DNA of 64,000 bases. It comes from Streptococcus pantholopis (lineage in GTDB: Bacteria; Bacillota; Bacilli; Lactobacillales; Streptococcaceae). Shown piece by piece: positions 24,820 to 33,456 of the stretch. Each line of letters starts with the position of its first letter. The first letter of the stretch is position 1. Under the pieces are notes generated by a model. That model did not search any database, was not told the origin of the DNA, and saw nothing but the letters and a program-made list of their open reading frames with translations. The translations under genes and the position numbers were made by a program. The stretch is from contig NZ_CP014699.1 in assembly GCF_001642085.1 (NCBI RefSeq), positions 1,984,001 through 2,048,000 of the forward strand, written 5' to 3'.

Positions 24820-27018
24820 TTATTGACCCGGATTTTTAATCGTTGAGCCATTCATATGTTTAACTCGGGCCGAAATTTCCTTATGACGGCCGTTAACCAT
24901 TGGACGGGCCTGTGGATTGCCTAAATAACCACAGGTGCGTTTAACGACATCGACCGTTTTGGGATCGCTGCTTCCACAGTTAGGACAAGTAAAACCGCGT
25001 TCAGTTGGCTGAAAATCTCCTTCAAACCCGCATTCATAGCATTTGTCAATTGGTGTATTTGTTCCAAGATAGCCTACCCTATCATAAGCATAATCCCAAA
25101 CAGCTTCCAGCGCTTTAGGATTTTGCTGCAGCACAGGGTATTCGCAGTAATGGATAAAACCGCCAGTTGCTCCGGCTTCTGGATACACTTTTTCAAAATC
25201 TAACTTTTCAAATGGTGTAGGATTTTTTCGCACATCGTAATGGAAAGAGTTGGTGTAGTATTCCTTATCCGTAATGTCAGTCACTGGGCCGAATTTCTCA
25301 AGATCCAGACGGCAGAAGCGATCTGTCAGACTTTCTGACGGCGTAGAGTAGACAGAAAAATGGTAATCATACTCATCTGACCAGTCATTACAGTAATTCT
25401 TCATGGCTTTGACAATGTTAACCGTAAAGGCTTTGGCCTCAGGATTATTTTCCCAATTGCCGCCATAAAAGACCGTAGCAACTTCATAAAGTCCGATATA
25501 GCCAAGAGAAACGGTCGCACGACGATGTTTAAAGAGCTCATCAACATTATCATACTTACCGAGACGCTGACCGAAAGCCCCATATTGGTAAAGGATAGGG
25601 GCGTTTGAAGGAGTGGCTTCTTTTACACGTTCAACACGGTAAACAAGAGCATCTTTGGCGATTCCCATCCGTTCATTAAAGATTTCCCAGAACTTGTCCA
25701 TATCACCATTGGCTTCCATGGCAATACGCGGCAGATTGACCGTCACAACACCCAAATTCATACGGCCGGAGTTGACTTCATTGCCCTGCTCATCTTTCCA
25801 GCCTTGCAGGAAAGAACGGCAGCCCATAGGAACCTTAAAAGAACCTGTTAAATCAACAATTTTATCATAAGAAAGGACGTCCGGATACATCCGCTTAGTG
25901 GCACATTCAATCGCTAACTCTTTGATGTCATAGTTAGGCGTTCCCGGCTCTAAATTCAGACCCCGTTTTAAGGTGAAAATTAGTTTAGGGAAAATAGCTG
26001 TTCTGTGTTCGCTGCCAAGCCCTTTAATACGAATATTGAGAATCGCTTTTTGGATTTCACGTTCAAACCAGGATGTTCCCAGACCAAAACCAAGTGAAGT
26101 GAAAGGCGTCTGACCATTAGAAGTAAACAAAGTATTAATTTCATATTCTAAGGACTGCATAGCATCATAAATATCTTTTTTCGTTTTGGCACGCGCATAT
26201 TCCTGACGCTTATCTTCCAACACCCATGCTTCTGCATCCCGGAGATGTTTTTGATAATTGAGCTCAGCGTAGGGAGCCAGTGTTTCATCAATACGGTCAG
26301 CTGAACAGCCGCCGTACTGGCTGGACGCTACATTGGCAATAATTTGCGAAATCTGCGCTGTTGCAGTTTGGATAGATTTAGGGCTTTCCACCTCCGCATT
26401 GCCGATTTTAAAACCATTGGCCAGCATTCCCTTAAAATCAATCAGACAGCAGTTTGTCATTGGTGTATAAGGACTGTAGTCTAAATCATGATAATGAATG
26501 TCCCCCTTTTGATGGGCATTGGAAACATGAGGCGGCAGCATTTTCAAACCGAGTGACTTTCCGACAATGCCGGCAGTAAGGTCACGCTGGGTATTGAAAA
26601 CATCACTGTCTTTATTGGCATTCTCATTGACGACAGTCTGATCTTTATTAATCAGCTTGTCAATTGTAAAATTAATATCTGTAGCCTGAGAACGCTCAAA
26701 ATCACGCTGAGTCCGATAATTGATGTACTCTTTGGCAATAGCATATTCACCTGCAGCCAGCAGCTCATGCTCAACAATATTCTGGATTTCATAGATTTTG
26801 ATATCATCACTAAAACGCTCGTAAATCTCAGCTATGATGCGATCTGATATTGCCTCTAACTTAGCTTCTACAAGCGGTGAAATTTTTGTCACAGTATTGC
26901 TGGCTTTTAAAAGCGCACTATAAATTTTATTAGCATCAAAAGCTACCAGACGGCCATCACGTTTGATGACCTTAATACTTGGCTGCGTAACAATTTTTTC
27001 TTTTTCCAGTGTAATCAT
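24820..27018 (-). CDS. nrdD: Anaerobic ribonucleoside-triphosphate reductase NrdD
   Basis: NrdD reduces ribonucleoside triphosphates to deoxy forms without oxygen. The 732-residue enzyme has an N-terminal ATP-cone (VIKRDGRLVAFDANKIYSAL), catalytic-domain features such as DIHYHDLDYSPYTPMTNCC, a C-terminal zinc site (CYECGFEG and CPNCGSS) and the glycyl-radical motif RTCGYLG with the radical Gly near residue 697. It is activated by NrdG, coded downstream. An ATG at 27018 follows AAGGAG. A NrdR-box-like dyad overlaps its promoter. Confidence 0.96.
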   Translation of the reverse strand: MITLEKEKIVTQPSIKVIKRDGRLVAFDANKIYSALLKASNTVTKISPLVEAKLEAISDRIIAEIYERFSDDIKIYEIQNIVEHELLAAGEYAIAKEYINYRTQRDFERSQATDINFTIDKLINKDQTVVNENANKDSDVFNTQRDLTAGIVGKSLGLKMLPPHVSNAHQKGDIHYHDLDYSPYTPMTNCCLIDFKGMLANGFKIGNAEVESPKSIQTATAQISQIIANVASSQYGGCSADRIDETLAPYAELNYQKHLRDAEAWVLEDKRQEYARAKTKKDIYDAMQSLEYEINTLFTSNGQTPFTSLGFGLGTSWFEREIQKAILNIRIKGLGSEHRTAIFPKLIFTLKRGLNLEPGTPNYDIKELAIECATKRMYPDVLSYDKIVDLTGSFKVPMGCRSFLQGWKDEQGNEVNSGRMNLGVVTVNLPRIAMEANGDMDKFWEIFNERMGIAKDALVYRVERVKEATPSNAPILYQYGAFGQRLGKYDNVDELFKHRRATVSLGYIGLYEVATVFYGGNWENNPEAKAFTVNIVKAMKNYCNDWSDEYDYHFSVYSTPSESLTDRFCRLDLEKFGPVTDITDKEYYTNSFHYDVRKNPTPFEKLDFEKVYPEAGATGGFIHYCEYPVLQQNPKALEAVWDYAYDRVGYLGTNTPIDKCYECGFEGDFQPTERGFTCPNCGSSDPKTVDVVKRTCGYLGNPQARPMVNGRHKEISARVKHMNGSTIKNPGQ

Positions 27019-27039
27019 ATCTTTTCTCCTTACTCGTCT

Positions 27040-27067
27040 ATTATAACACGCAGCAAAAAAAAATCAA
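27040..27067 (-). promoter_or_regulatory. nrdD promoter
   Basis: On the minus strand TTGATT (27067-27062), a 16-bp spacer and TATAAT (27045-27040) form the likely promoter. The -35 box is inside the left arm of the dyad at 27061-27110. Confidence 0.65.
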
Positions 27068-27110
27068 TATGTTGTGCCGATTTTTTTATTTAGACACAAC
27101 ATATTGATTT
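27061..27110 (-). terminator. Large dyad: terminator of the membrane protein gene and possible NrdR boxes
   Basis: AAATCAATATGTTGTG (27061-27076) and its exact complement at 27095-27110 flank an 18-base loop, followed by A/T runs. It begins 5 bases after the stop of the upstream membrane-protein gene, so it can terminate that gene. Each arm also resembles an NrdR box (ACACAACATATTG), with centres 34 bp apart, near three helical turns. Confidence 0.65.
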
Positions 27111-27114
27111 TTTC

Positions 27115-28695
27115 TTATTTTATCTGGTAGACAGTAAAGGCAGAAAGACCATCCAGAGACAGGGCTTCATAATTAGCAAGCAGATGATTTCTCAAAGTCT
27201 CAGATATTGTCTGACTGTTATTGACAACGACATAACTGGCCCCATTTTGCAACAGCTCATCTTCTAAAATTTTGGCATTGGACGCCTTTGCTGTGTAGAC
27301 GGTCGGTGAGGAAAACTGCGAACTGCTGTTTAATTCTCCAGCCAAATAAATGCCGGCTGTCCTATCCCAGACATAGACGGTTGTACCATCAGATACTGTT
27401 TTTTTAAGGTATTTGGCAACAGTATGACGCTCCTGATGCGTACGGTAGTTAATCGCATAGGATCCTAAAGGCAGGGCAAAAGCCAGCAAAATAACCAGCA
27501 GGGGCAAATAGGCATGGCGGGTGAAAAAAAGCCCAAAGACTTTACCAGTACCAGTTGCCTTTTTACGGCGGTGCGACCTACGTCTGCGCCTTGCCTGATA
27601 AACTCTGTTTATCCATAAAGCTGTTAAAATAAGGCCGAAAGGCAGAAGACTCAGCAAATGATAAAACTGAAAATCCTGAGCAAGACAAACCATTGTGATT
27701 TCACACAAAAAGACCAGCAAAATCAGCCATTTAATCACCTTATCTTCTGACTGCTTATTTAATGCTTTAGGCAGAGCAAAAATACCGAGAAGAAGACCTG
27801 AAGCAAGAGCTAAAAACAGCTGAAAAAGCAGAGACAGCCACAGGTTGGCATTCCCGCTGGCAAAGAAAGTAAACTGATAGATAACAGCCTGTGCAATATA
27901 AGCTGATAAAATTTGAAGATTTAAAAGGAAATAGACAGCAAAATAGATGACTAAAATGACACCGAAAATAATGCATAAAAGCTGATAAAAGCCTCTGGCC
28001 ATATGCCTCTGTGCCAAATTATAGACAGCGATAGTCAAAAAGGACAGAACCCAGAAGACCAAAGTCCTAGGTTCAAATAAAATAGAGAGCGCTCCGGCAA
28101 AACCATACAGAATAAAGGCTTCATCTCTAATTATTCCCGCAAAGTACTTAGTCAGAAACCAGAGACCGATCAGTACAAAAGGCATCGCCCACTGTACAGG
28201 GTACAAGCCGCCAAAGCCCAGTGTCCCGTTTAAAAGGTAAAAAAGACAGATAAAACTGTAGGCCACTTCCGTACTGGCAGTTAAAAATCTAATAATTTTA
28301 TAAAGATAAATACCTGAGACATACATGGCCAAAAACTGTACAGGAATTAACCAGACAGTTGATCCTAAAAGATAGCCTAAAGCAATAAGGACATAATAAA
28401 AGAAGCCACCTGTTGCAAAAATATCAGTGTAAGGAAGTTCCCCCTTCGTCAGCATTAAGCCAGTGTAGAGATTTTGTGACTGAACATTGTTTGCCAAATC
28501 AGCAAATAAGGGCAGAGCCACTGTACATACAGCCAAAATGAGGCTGAACAGCAAGATAGAAAATTTATATTTATTTAAAACCTTGGTATTTGGCTTTTTA
28601 GATTTAGCAACAGATAGCTTCTTCTCTGGTTCTTTCTGATCATAACGCTCAACACGGCTGTATATCTTGTTAGCCAAGTCATTTTCTTTTGGCAT
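27115..28695 (-). CDS. Polytopic membrane protein, possibly GT-C glycosyltransferase-like
   Basis: This 526-residue protein has a charged N-terminal tail (residues 1-45), about 10-11 membrane helices (46-425) and a soluble C-terminal domain of about 100 residues (RTHQERHTVAKYLKKTVSDG onward). After the first helix, LMLTKGELPYTDIFATGG resembles the first extracellular loop of dolichyl-phosphate-mannose-transferase-like proteins, where an acidic residue is catalytic. A role in glycosylation of wall polymers or proteins is possible but unproven. It lies alone between nrdD and the DUF1292 gene. Confidence 0.65.
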   Translation of the reverse strand: MPKENDLANKIYSRVERYDQKEPEKKLSVAKSKKPNTKVLNKYKFSILLFSLILAVCTVALPLFADLANNVQSQNLYTGLMLTKGELPYTDIFATGGFFYYVLIALGYLLGSTVWLIPVQFLAMYVSGIYLYKIIRFLTASTEVAYSFICLFYLLNGTLGFGGLYPVQWAMPFVLIGLWFLTKYFAGIIRDEAFILYGFAGALSILFEPRTLVFWVLSFLTIAVYNLAQRHMARGFYQLLCIIFGVILVIYFAVYFLLNLQILSAYIAQAVIYQFTFFASGNANLWLSLLFQLFLALASGLLLGIFALPKALNKQSEDKVIKWLILLVFLCEITMVCLAQDFQFYHLLSLLPFGLILTALWINRVYQARRRRRSHRRKKATGTGKVFGLFFTRHAYLPLLVILLAFALPLGSYAINYRTHQERHTVAKYLKKTVSDGTTVYVWDRTAGIYLAGELNSSSQFSSPTVYTAKASNAKILEDELLQNGASYVVVNNSQTISETLRNHLLANYEALSLDGLSAFTVYQIK

Positions 28696-28838
28696 TACTC
28701 TACATCTCCTTGATTAGTCTACTTCCAGTATATCAAAATATGCGGTATAGTCAATTTATCATAGAGCTGAGACACAATCCCTCTCAGCAATAAAAAAAAG
28801 AGCTATGCTCTTCTCAAAGTTGATAACTGAAATACCGA

Positions 28839-29144
28839 TTAATTATCATCTAAAAAACTGTTAAAGACTTCCTCAATCATATTCCATTCAGCCTCTGAAT
28901 CTTCCGGAATCGGCTGCAAATCCCCTTCTGTTCCATCCTCATTTTCGGTGTAGGCATAAGCTTGAATTTCAATTTCATCCTGATCAGCTTCTTCTGCACC
29001 GGCCGGAACCAAGAGAACATAATTTTTTCCAAACTCTTCCTGTCCGTCAATGGTCAGCAAAATTTCAAATAAAGTTTCATTTCCCTGTTCATCAACAAGT
29101 GTAATCACTTCATGCTCATGTTCATGCTTATGGTTATGCGCCAT
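28839..29144 (-). CDS. DUF1292 family protein
   Basis: The acidic 101-residue protein has a His-rich start ([20 protein letters not shown]), then [26 protein letters not shown], and belongs to DUF1292/UPF0473. It is the usual third member of the ireB-ruvX-DUF1292 cluster. The His-rich head might bind metal; function is unknown. Confidence 0.88.
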   Translation of the reverse strand: MAHNHKHEHEHEVITLVDEQGNETLFEILLTIDGQEEFGKNYVLLVPAGAEEADQDEIEIQAYAYTENEDGTEGDLQPIPEDSEAEWNMIEEVFNSFLDDN

Positions 29145-29199
29145 TCATTTCTCCTCAATTCTATCTGTTTTTAGATTTAAAAGTCATCCGATTCCAGTT

Positions 29200-29619
29200 T
29201 TAATAGTTACGGTCAAGATAATTCTGTAAAATCAGCTGAGCAGCAATTTTATCAATAACTTTTTTCCGTTTCCCGCGGCTAAGATCAGCTTCCTCAACCA
29301 GCATACGTTCTGCCTGCATAGTAGTCAGACGCTCATCTTGATAGTCAACCGGAAGCTTAAATAAGCTTTTTAGCTGATCGCCGTAGGCTCTGCTGGCCAT
29401 AACACGCGGACCGCTGGTATTATTCATATTTTTGGGAAGACCGATGACAAATTTATCTACCTTGTATTCTTTTACTAATTCATTTAATCGGTCAAAACCA
29501 AACTCCCCTGCTTCTTCATTGATTTTAATAATTTCCAGACCTTGAGCTGTCATGCCTAAAAGATCGCTGACCGCGACTCCAACCGTTTTAGAACCAACGT
29601 CGAGACCCATTATTCTCAT
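29200..29619 (-). CDS. ruvX: Holliday junction resolvase-like nuclease RuvX/YqgF
   Basis: The 139-residue protein has the RNase H-like motif [19 protein letters not shown], with [15 protein letters not shown] and [15 protein letters not shown], all hallmarks of YqgF. Family members process 16S rRNA ends or resolve junctions. It overlaps the upstream ireB gene by four bases (29616-29619), indicating translational coupling. Confidence 0.92.
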   Translation of the reverse strand: MRIMGLDVGSKTVGVAVSDLLGMTAQGLEIIKINEEAGEFGFDRLNELVKEYKVDKFVIGLPKNMNNTSGPRVMASRAYGDQLKSLFKLPVDYQDERLTTMQAERMLVEEADLSRGKRKKVIDKIAAQLILQNYLDRNY

Positions 29620-29885
29620 TTCAGATCAATTCCATTTCCTTGGAGATAATAACGAACCAATTCCTCAACAATTTCATCTCGTTCATACTTGCGAATCTGA
29701 TTTCTGGCATCATTATAACGCGGCACATAAGCAGGATCGCCGCTCAATACATAACCAACAATCTGGTTAATCGGATTATAGCCCTTTTCTTCTAAAGAAC
29801 GGTAAACTGCTGTCAGCGTCTCACTGATTTCTTTTTTATTACTATCATCTAAGTTAAAGCGGACAGTCTCATCTGTAAACCCCAT
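29616..29885 (-). CDS. ireB: IreB family regulatory phosphoprotein
   Basis: The 89-residue protein begins [19 protein letters not shown], the family pattern of UPF0297/IreB, a small protein phosphorylated by the PASTA Ser/Thr kinase in enterococci. It contains [30 protein letters not shown]. It overlaps ruvX. Confidence 0.9.
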   Translation of the reverse strand: MGFTDETVRFNLDDSNKKEISETLTAVYRSLEEKGYNPINQIVGYVLSGDPAYVPRYNDARNQIRKYERDEIVEELVRYYLQGNGIDLK

Positions 29886-30064
29886 ACTGACACCCTCTTT
29901 CTAAATAACTTTATCCTTTATTATAACTTATTCCCGGCAATTAAACAAGATTTTAATACTGAAAATACAGGCTTTTTCGGGCTAAAATGGAAAAATAAGA
30001 CAGCCTTCCCAAACTGAAGTTCTATATTCAAACGGTAAAGATGCCGCCCTATCATTAAAAGAGA

Positions 30065-30132
30065 CCACTTAGACCCCTAAAACAGCCACTTATCCTAATT
30101 TCCTAGAAAAACCTCCTAAAACCGACTATACT
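30065..30132 (+). promoter_or_regulatory. Promoter region of the LytTR gene with 21-bp spaced direct repeats
   Basis: CCACTTA occurs at 30065 and 30086, each followed by a CCTAA motif, with a 21-bp period (two helical turns). It lies just upstream of where the -35 box should be; a TATACT -10 box is at 30127-30132. LytTR regulators bind such paired direct repeats, so this is a likely autoregulatory site. Confidence 0.55.
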
Positions 30133-30153
30133 AATTAAAAAGGAGGACTGACA

Positions 30154-30594
30154 ATGAAACTTGAAATCATTAAAGATCTAAGTCTCAAAGAGACATTTAT
30201 TAAAATCTATCTCAGTCATATGAATCCTAAAAATCAGAGAATTATTGATTTTATAAAGTATGATTCTGACTATAATTACCTTTATGGCAGCCGGAATAGC
30301 AAAATTTATCTGCTGCAACCTGACTGGATTGTCCGATTCTACACAGAAAATAAAAAAGTCTTTATTGAAACAGCGCAGTCAATTTATCAGTCTAAATACC
30401 GTCTTTATCAGTTAGAAGAGCTGCTCCCCAAATATTTTATCAGAAGTTCTCATAGTGAAATTATTAATACTAAACAGATTAAAGAGCTCAATCTCAGTTT
30501 TAAGGGCACTATACAAGTTGTTTTTAAAAGCGGCCAAAACACCTTTGTTTCCCGCCGTTCTATCCCTAACTTTAAAAAAGCACTGGGACTCTGA
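30154..30594 (+). CDS. LytTR-domain transcription regulator
   Basis: The 146-residue protein carries a LytTR DNA-binding domain in its C-terminal two thirds (YLYGSRNSKIYLLQPDWIVRFYTEN; TAQSIYQSKYRLYQLEELLPKYFIRSSHSEIINTKQIKEL; GTIQVVFKSGQNTFVSRRSI), with no receiver domain. Together with the next gene it has the form of a LytTR regulatory system like HdrRM or BrsRM of S. mutans, where a membrane partner inhibits the regulator. The ATG is preceded by AAAGGAGG. Confidence 0.85.
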   Translation: MKLEIIKDLSLKETFIKIYLSHMNPKNQRIIDFIKYDSDYNYLYGSRNSKIYLLQPDWIVRFYTENKKVFIETAQSIYQSKYRLYQLEELLPKYFIRSSHSEIINTKQIKELNLSFKGTIQVVFKSGQNTFVSRRSIPNFKKALGL

Positions 30595-30610
30595 AATGCT
30601 GACTGATCTT

Positions 30611-30738
30611 TGTTGAATTGAACATGCCCTAAGAGCTCTGTTCTGACAGGGGTGCGCCTGCGAAATCAGAGATTTCGGACTTACCGTCAGTCGTAAACGT
30701 CTGAAGGCTTTGCAGCCTTTATATCTTAATAAAGGAGG
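30611..30738 (-). repeat. Dispersed repeat between LytTR and DUF3021 genes
   Basis: Read on the minus strand it starts AAGATATAAAGGCTGCAAAG and ends CTCTTAGGGCATGTTCAATT. It includes an internal CAGACGTTTACGACTGACGG also seen near 11570. Its far end supplies the sequence just before the AAAGGAGG site of the next gene. Confidence 0.75.
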
Positions 30739-30744
30739 ATTCTC

Positions 30745-31203
30745 ATGAAACACTTAAAACAAATTATCCCTTCTGCCTTTATCGGCGTAGGAATTGGTAC
30801 GTTTGTCAACTTTATGTTCGTCCTTGTAACTGGCAGTGATTTCAGCTTTGGACTTCCTGCTTTCATTGAGCAGTTTCATTCTGAAACTCTTGCTGCGGGT
30901 CTGCAGATTTGCATCTTTGCATTGTTAGGTATCAGTCAAGGATTAGCCAGCAATGTATTTAAACATGCTCACTATAAGCAAAATCTTTTAGCAATAAGCA
31001 TCCTGCATTATCTGCTTATTGTCTTTCCTCTTCTCACGGCAGCTTGGTATTTGCGATGGTTTTCAGCTTCCTGGCTAGCTTTCCTTGCTCTGCTGCTCAG
31101 TGTCAGCTTTACTTACCTGCTTGTCTATATTTTCAACTATCTGTTAATAAGAAAAGATATCCTTGCCATTAATCAAGAATTACGGGAAAACAATGACACC
31201 TGA
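30745..31203 (+). CDS. DUF3021 membrane protein, probable inhibitor of the LytTR regulator
   Basis: The 152-residue protein has four hydrophobic helices (FIGVGIGTFVNFMFVLVTG; LQICIFALLGISQGLAS; LLAISILHYLLIVFPLLTAAW; WLAFLALLLSVSFTYLLVYIF) and belongs to DUF3021, a family that is nearly always next to a LytTR regulator. It presumably sequesters the regulator at the membrane until a signal arrives. The signal is not known. Confidence 0.82.
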   Translation: MKHLKQIIPSAFIGVGIGTFVNFMFVLVTGSDFSFGLPAFIEQFHSETLAAGLQICIFALLGISQGLASNVFKHAHYKQNLLAISILHYLLIVFPLLTAAWYLRWFSASWLAFLALLLSVSFTYLLVYIFNYLLIRKDILAINQELRENNDT

Positions 31204-31264
31204 TTATGGCTAGGCTCACAAAATAACTGCCGTTAATCCTTTCATAAGAGAAGTGAAATTCAAA

Positions 31265-31319
31265 AAGCCCATAAACCTGCAGGCAGGAATAATTCCTGCT
31301 AAAGCAAATTTATGGGCTT
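31265..31319 (+). terminator. Long hairpin between convergent DUF3021 and spxA genes
   Basis: AAGCCCATAAA pairs with TTTATGGGCTT around an inner hairpin GCAGGAAT / ATTCCTGC (31283-31299). It is placed to end both convergent genes. Confidence 0.65.
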
Positions 31320-31335
31320 CTAACTGACTATCTGC

Positions 31336-31734
31336 TTACAGAGCCGCACGAAGACGGGCTTCTGTATTTTCTACATTGCGAATAGAGCGTGGCAGAAAGG
31401 CACGAATATCATCTTCTTTATAACCTACCTGAAGTCGCTTATCATCAATTAAAATCGGACTTTTAAGAATCCGCGGATTATTCTGAATCAAGTCAATCAC
31501 TTCACTGACGCTTAAATCTTCGATATTGCAATTAAGAGCCTTAGCATAACGGTTCTTTGACGAAACAATGCTTTCAATCCCGTTTTCTGTTTTGGTCAGT
31601 ATAGCTAAAATTTCTTCTTTAGTCAGTGGTTCTTTTCCTAAGTTCTGTTCTTTATAAGGAAGCTGATGAGCATTGAGCCAAGTCTTAGCTTTTTTACAGC
31701 TCGTACAACTTGAAATCGTATAAATTTTAATCAT
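31336..31734 (-). CDS. spxA: Spx-family global regulator
   Basis: Spx proteins bind the alpha subunit C-terminal domain of RNA polymerase and reprogram transcription in oxidative stress. The 132-residue protein begins MIKIYTISSCTSCKKAKTW with the redox CxxC (SCTSC) at 10-13, and has RILKSPILIDDKRLQVGY and an ArsC-like fold. The ATG at 31734 gives the standard 132-residue length; another ATG two codons upstream is in frame. It sits downstream of recA, the usual place of spxA1 in streptococci. Confidence 0.93.
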   Translation of the reverse strand: MIKIYTISSCTSCKKAKTWLNAHQLPYKEQNLGKEPLTKEEILAILTKTENGIESIVSSKNRYAKALNCNIEDLSVSEVIDLIQNNPRILKSPILIDDKRLQVGYKEDDIRAFLPRSIRNVENTEARLRAAL

Positions 31735-31790
31735 GTTCATTCTCTCTTTCTATCCCATGATAGGTACATTGTAACATAGTTTATTAGACA

Positions 31791-31818
31791 ATACATAGGT
31801 CTTTGGACCTATTTTTAA
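31791..31818 (+). other. Hairpin upstream of spxA
   Basis: ATAGGTC, TTTG-type loop and GACCTAT followed by TTTTTAA lies about 60 bases upstream of the spxA start on the opposite strand orientation. In the plus direction it has terminator form, but no plus-strand gene feeds it. The rest of 31741-32008 holds the spxA promoter region; I see no gene there. Confidence 0.35.
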
Positions 31819-32009
31819 AATGAAACATAAAATTAATATTTGACTTCTGATTCTAAACTGATCTTACAGACAGTAAGCGGTAAGAAGGTTTTACGAGGCA
31901 AAAAGCGCCGTTATCAGCCTAAATCTGTAAAACAAAAACTGACCATTTCCATAAGCGGTAATGAATCAAATCAGAGATACTAAGGCTGTTTTGCTATCCC
32001 TCCTTAATT

Positions 32010-32148
32010 TTTAAGCTCAGGAAAAAACAGTCCACTGGACTGTAACATCGCCTTTTAATCTTTAAGCTCAGGAAAAAACAGTCCACTGGACTGTAACATC
32101 GCCTTTTAATTTTTAAGCTCAGGAAAAAACAGTCCACTGGACTGTTTT
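32010..32148 (-). terminator. Three tandem copies of a 51-bp unit, each with the recA terminator
   Basis: AAGCTCAGGAAAAAACAGTC recurs at 32013, 32064 and 32115, an exact 51-bp period. On the minus strand each unit contains ACAGTCC, a 3-base loop, GGACTGT and a run of six T, so recA transcripts meet three successive intrinsic terminators. The copies are almost identical, showing recent tandem duplication. Confidence 0.9.
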
Positions 32149-32149
32149 T

Positions 32150-33304
32150 TTACTCTTCAATTTCAATGGCAGCGTCAAGATCCAAGACAAGATCGTCTTC
32201 TTTTGTCTCTGCTTCAGGCTGTTTTTCAGCCTTTGTTGATGCTTTTGAGTTTTGATCTTCTTCCAGCATACCATATGCTATTCGAACTTGACGATCCACT
32301 TCATCAAAAATTTCAGGATGGTCTGACAGAAATTTTTTCGCATTTTCTGATCCCTGACCTATTTTTTCATTGTTGTAAGAATACCAAGCCCCAGCCTTTT
32401 GAATGATATCCAATTCACTGGCGATTTTCAAAAGTTCCCCTGTACGAGAAATACCTTCACCGTACATGATTTCCACAAAGGCTTCCTTAAACGGAGGAGC
32501 TACCTTATTTTTGACAACCTTAATTTTAGTTTCTTTACCGACATTGGTATCTTTGCTGCTGCCTGTCCCTTTAATCTGTGTGTTACCGCGGACGTCTAAA
32601 CGCACTGACGCATAAAACTTGAGTGCCCGGCCGCCTGGAGTTGTTTCAGGGTTGCCAAACATGATGCCGACTTTTTCACGCAATTGATTAATAAAAATGG
32701 CGATTGTCTTTGTTTTATTAATTGAAGCTGAAAGCTTGCGCATCGCCTGACTCATCATACGTGCCTGCAGGCCTACATGGCTGTCGCCGATATCTCCGTC
32801 AATTTCAGCCCGCGGAACAAGTGCAGCCACAGAATCGACTACAACCAAATCAACAGCTCCTGAGTCAATCAGCTGCCCGGCAATTTCAAGTCCTTGCTCA
32901 CCTGAATCCGGCTGAGATAAAAGCAGTTCGTCAATATTAACACCAAGAGCCTGTGCATAAGCTGGATCCAAGGCATGTTCTGCATCAATAAAAGCAGCGA
33001 TTCCGCCTTCTTTTTGCGCCTGCGCCACAGCATGCAGGGCAACTGTTGTTTTCCCAGAGGACTCAGGGCCATAGATTTCAACGATACGCCCTTTAGGATA
33101 GCCCCCAACACCAAGAGCGATATCCAGTGCAAGACTGCCTGAACTCATGACCTGAACTTTTTGCTCAGCACGCTCTCCCAAGCGCATTACTGCTCCTTTA
33201 CCAAAATCTTTTTCGATATTTTTTAAAGCATTATTCAGGGCCTTTTGCCGTTCATCCCCAAATTTTTTAGTAATTTCTTCTGTTTTTTTTGCTTTTTTAG
33301 CCAA
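32150..33304 (-). CDS. recA: Recombinase RecA
   Basis: RecA forms filaments on single-stranded DNA for homologous recombination and natural transformation. The 384-residue protein has Walker A GPESSGKT (about 79-86), [16 protein letters not shown], the MAW-like loop L2 region [20 protein letters not shown] and an acidic C-terminal tail ([16 protein letters not shown]). It follows cinA with a gap of 152 bases and is probably also read from the competence promoter before cinA. Confidence 0.98.
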   Translation of the reverse strand: MAKKAKKTEEITKKFGDERQKALNNALKNIEKDFGKGAVMRLGERAEQKVQVMSSGSLALDIALGVGGYPKGRIVEIYGPESSGKTTVALHAVAQAQKEGGIAAFIDAEHALDPAYAQALGVNIDELLLSQPDSGEQGLEIAGQLIDSGAVDLVVVDSVAALVPRAEIDGDIGDSHVGLQARMMSQAMRKLSASINKTKTIAIFINQLREKVGIMFGNPETTPGGRALKFYASVRLDVRGNTQIKGTGSSKDTNVGKETKIKVVKNKVAPPFKEAFVEIMYGEGISRTGELLKIASELDIIQKAGAWYSYNNEKIGQGSENAKKFLSDHPEIFDEVDRQVRIAYGMLEEDQNSKASTKAEKQPEAETKEDDLVLDLDAAIEIEE

Positions 33305-33456
33305 TTTTCTCTCCTTGTTACTAATGAAAGGTCTGGATAATAGTTAAGGGTCGGTAGATTTTCTGAATCGAAAAGTGCTCCTTTCTGCACTGACTTTTCC
33401 AGTCTTAAATCCTTGTCAAAACTTTACCTTACCAACCTTAATTATTATAGCAAATT

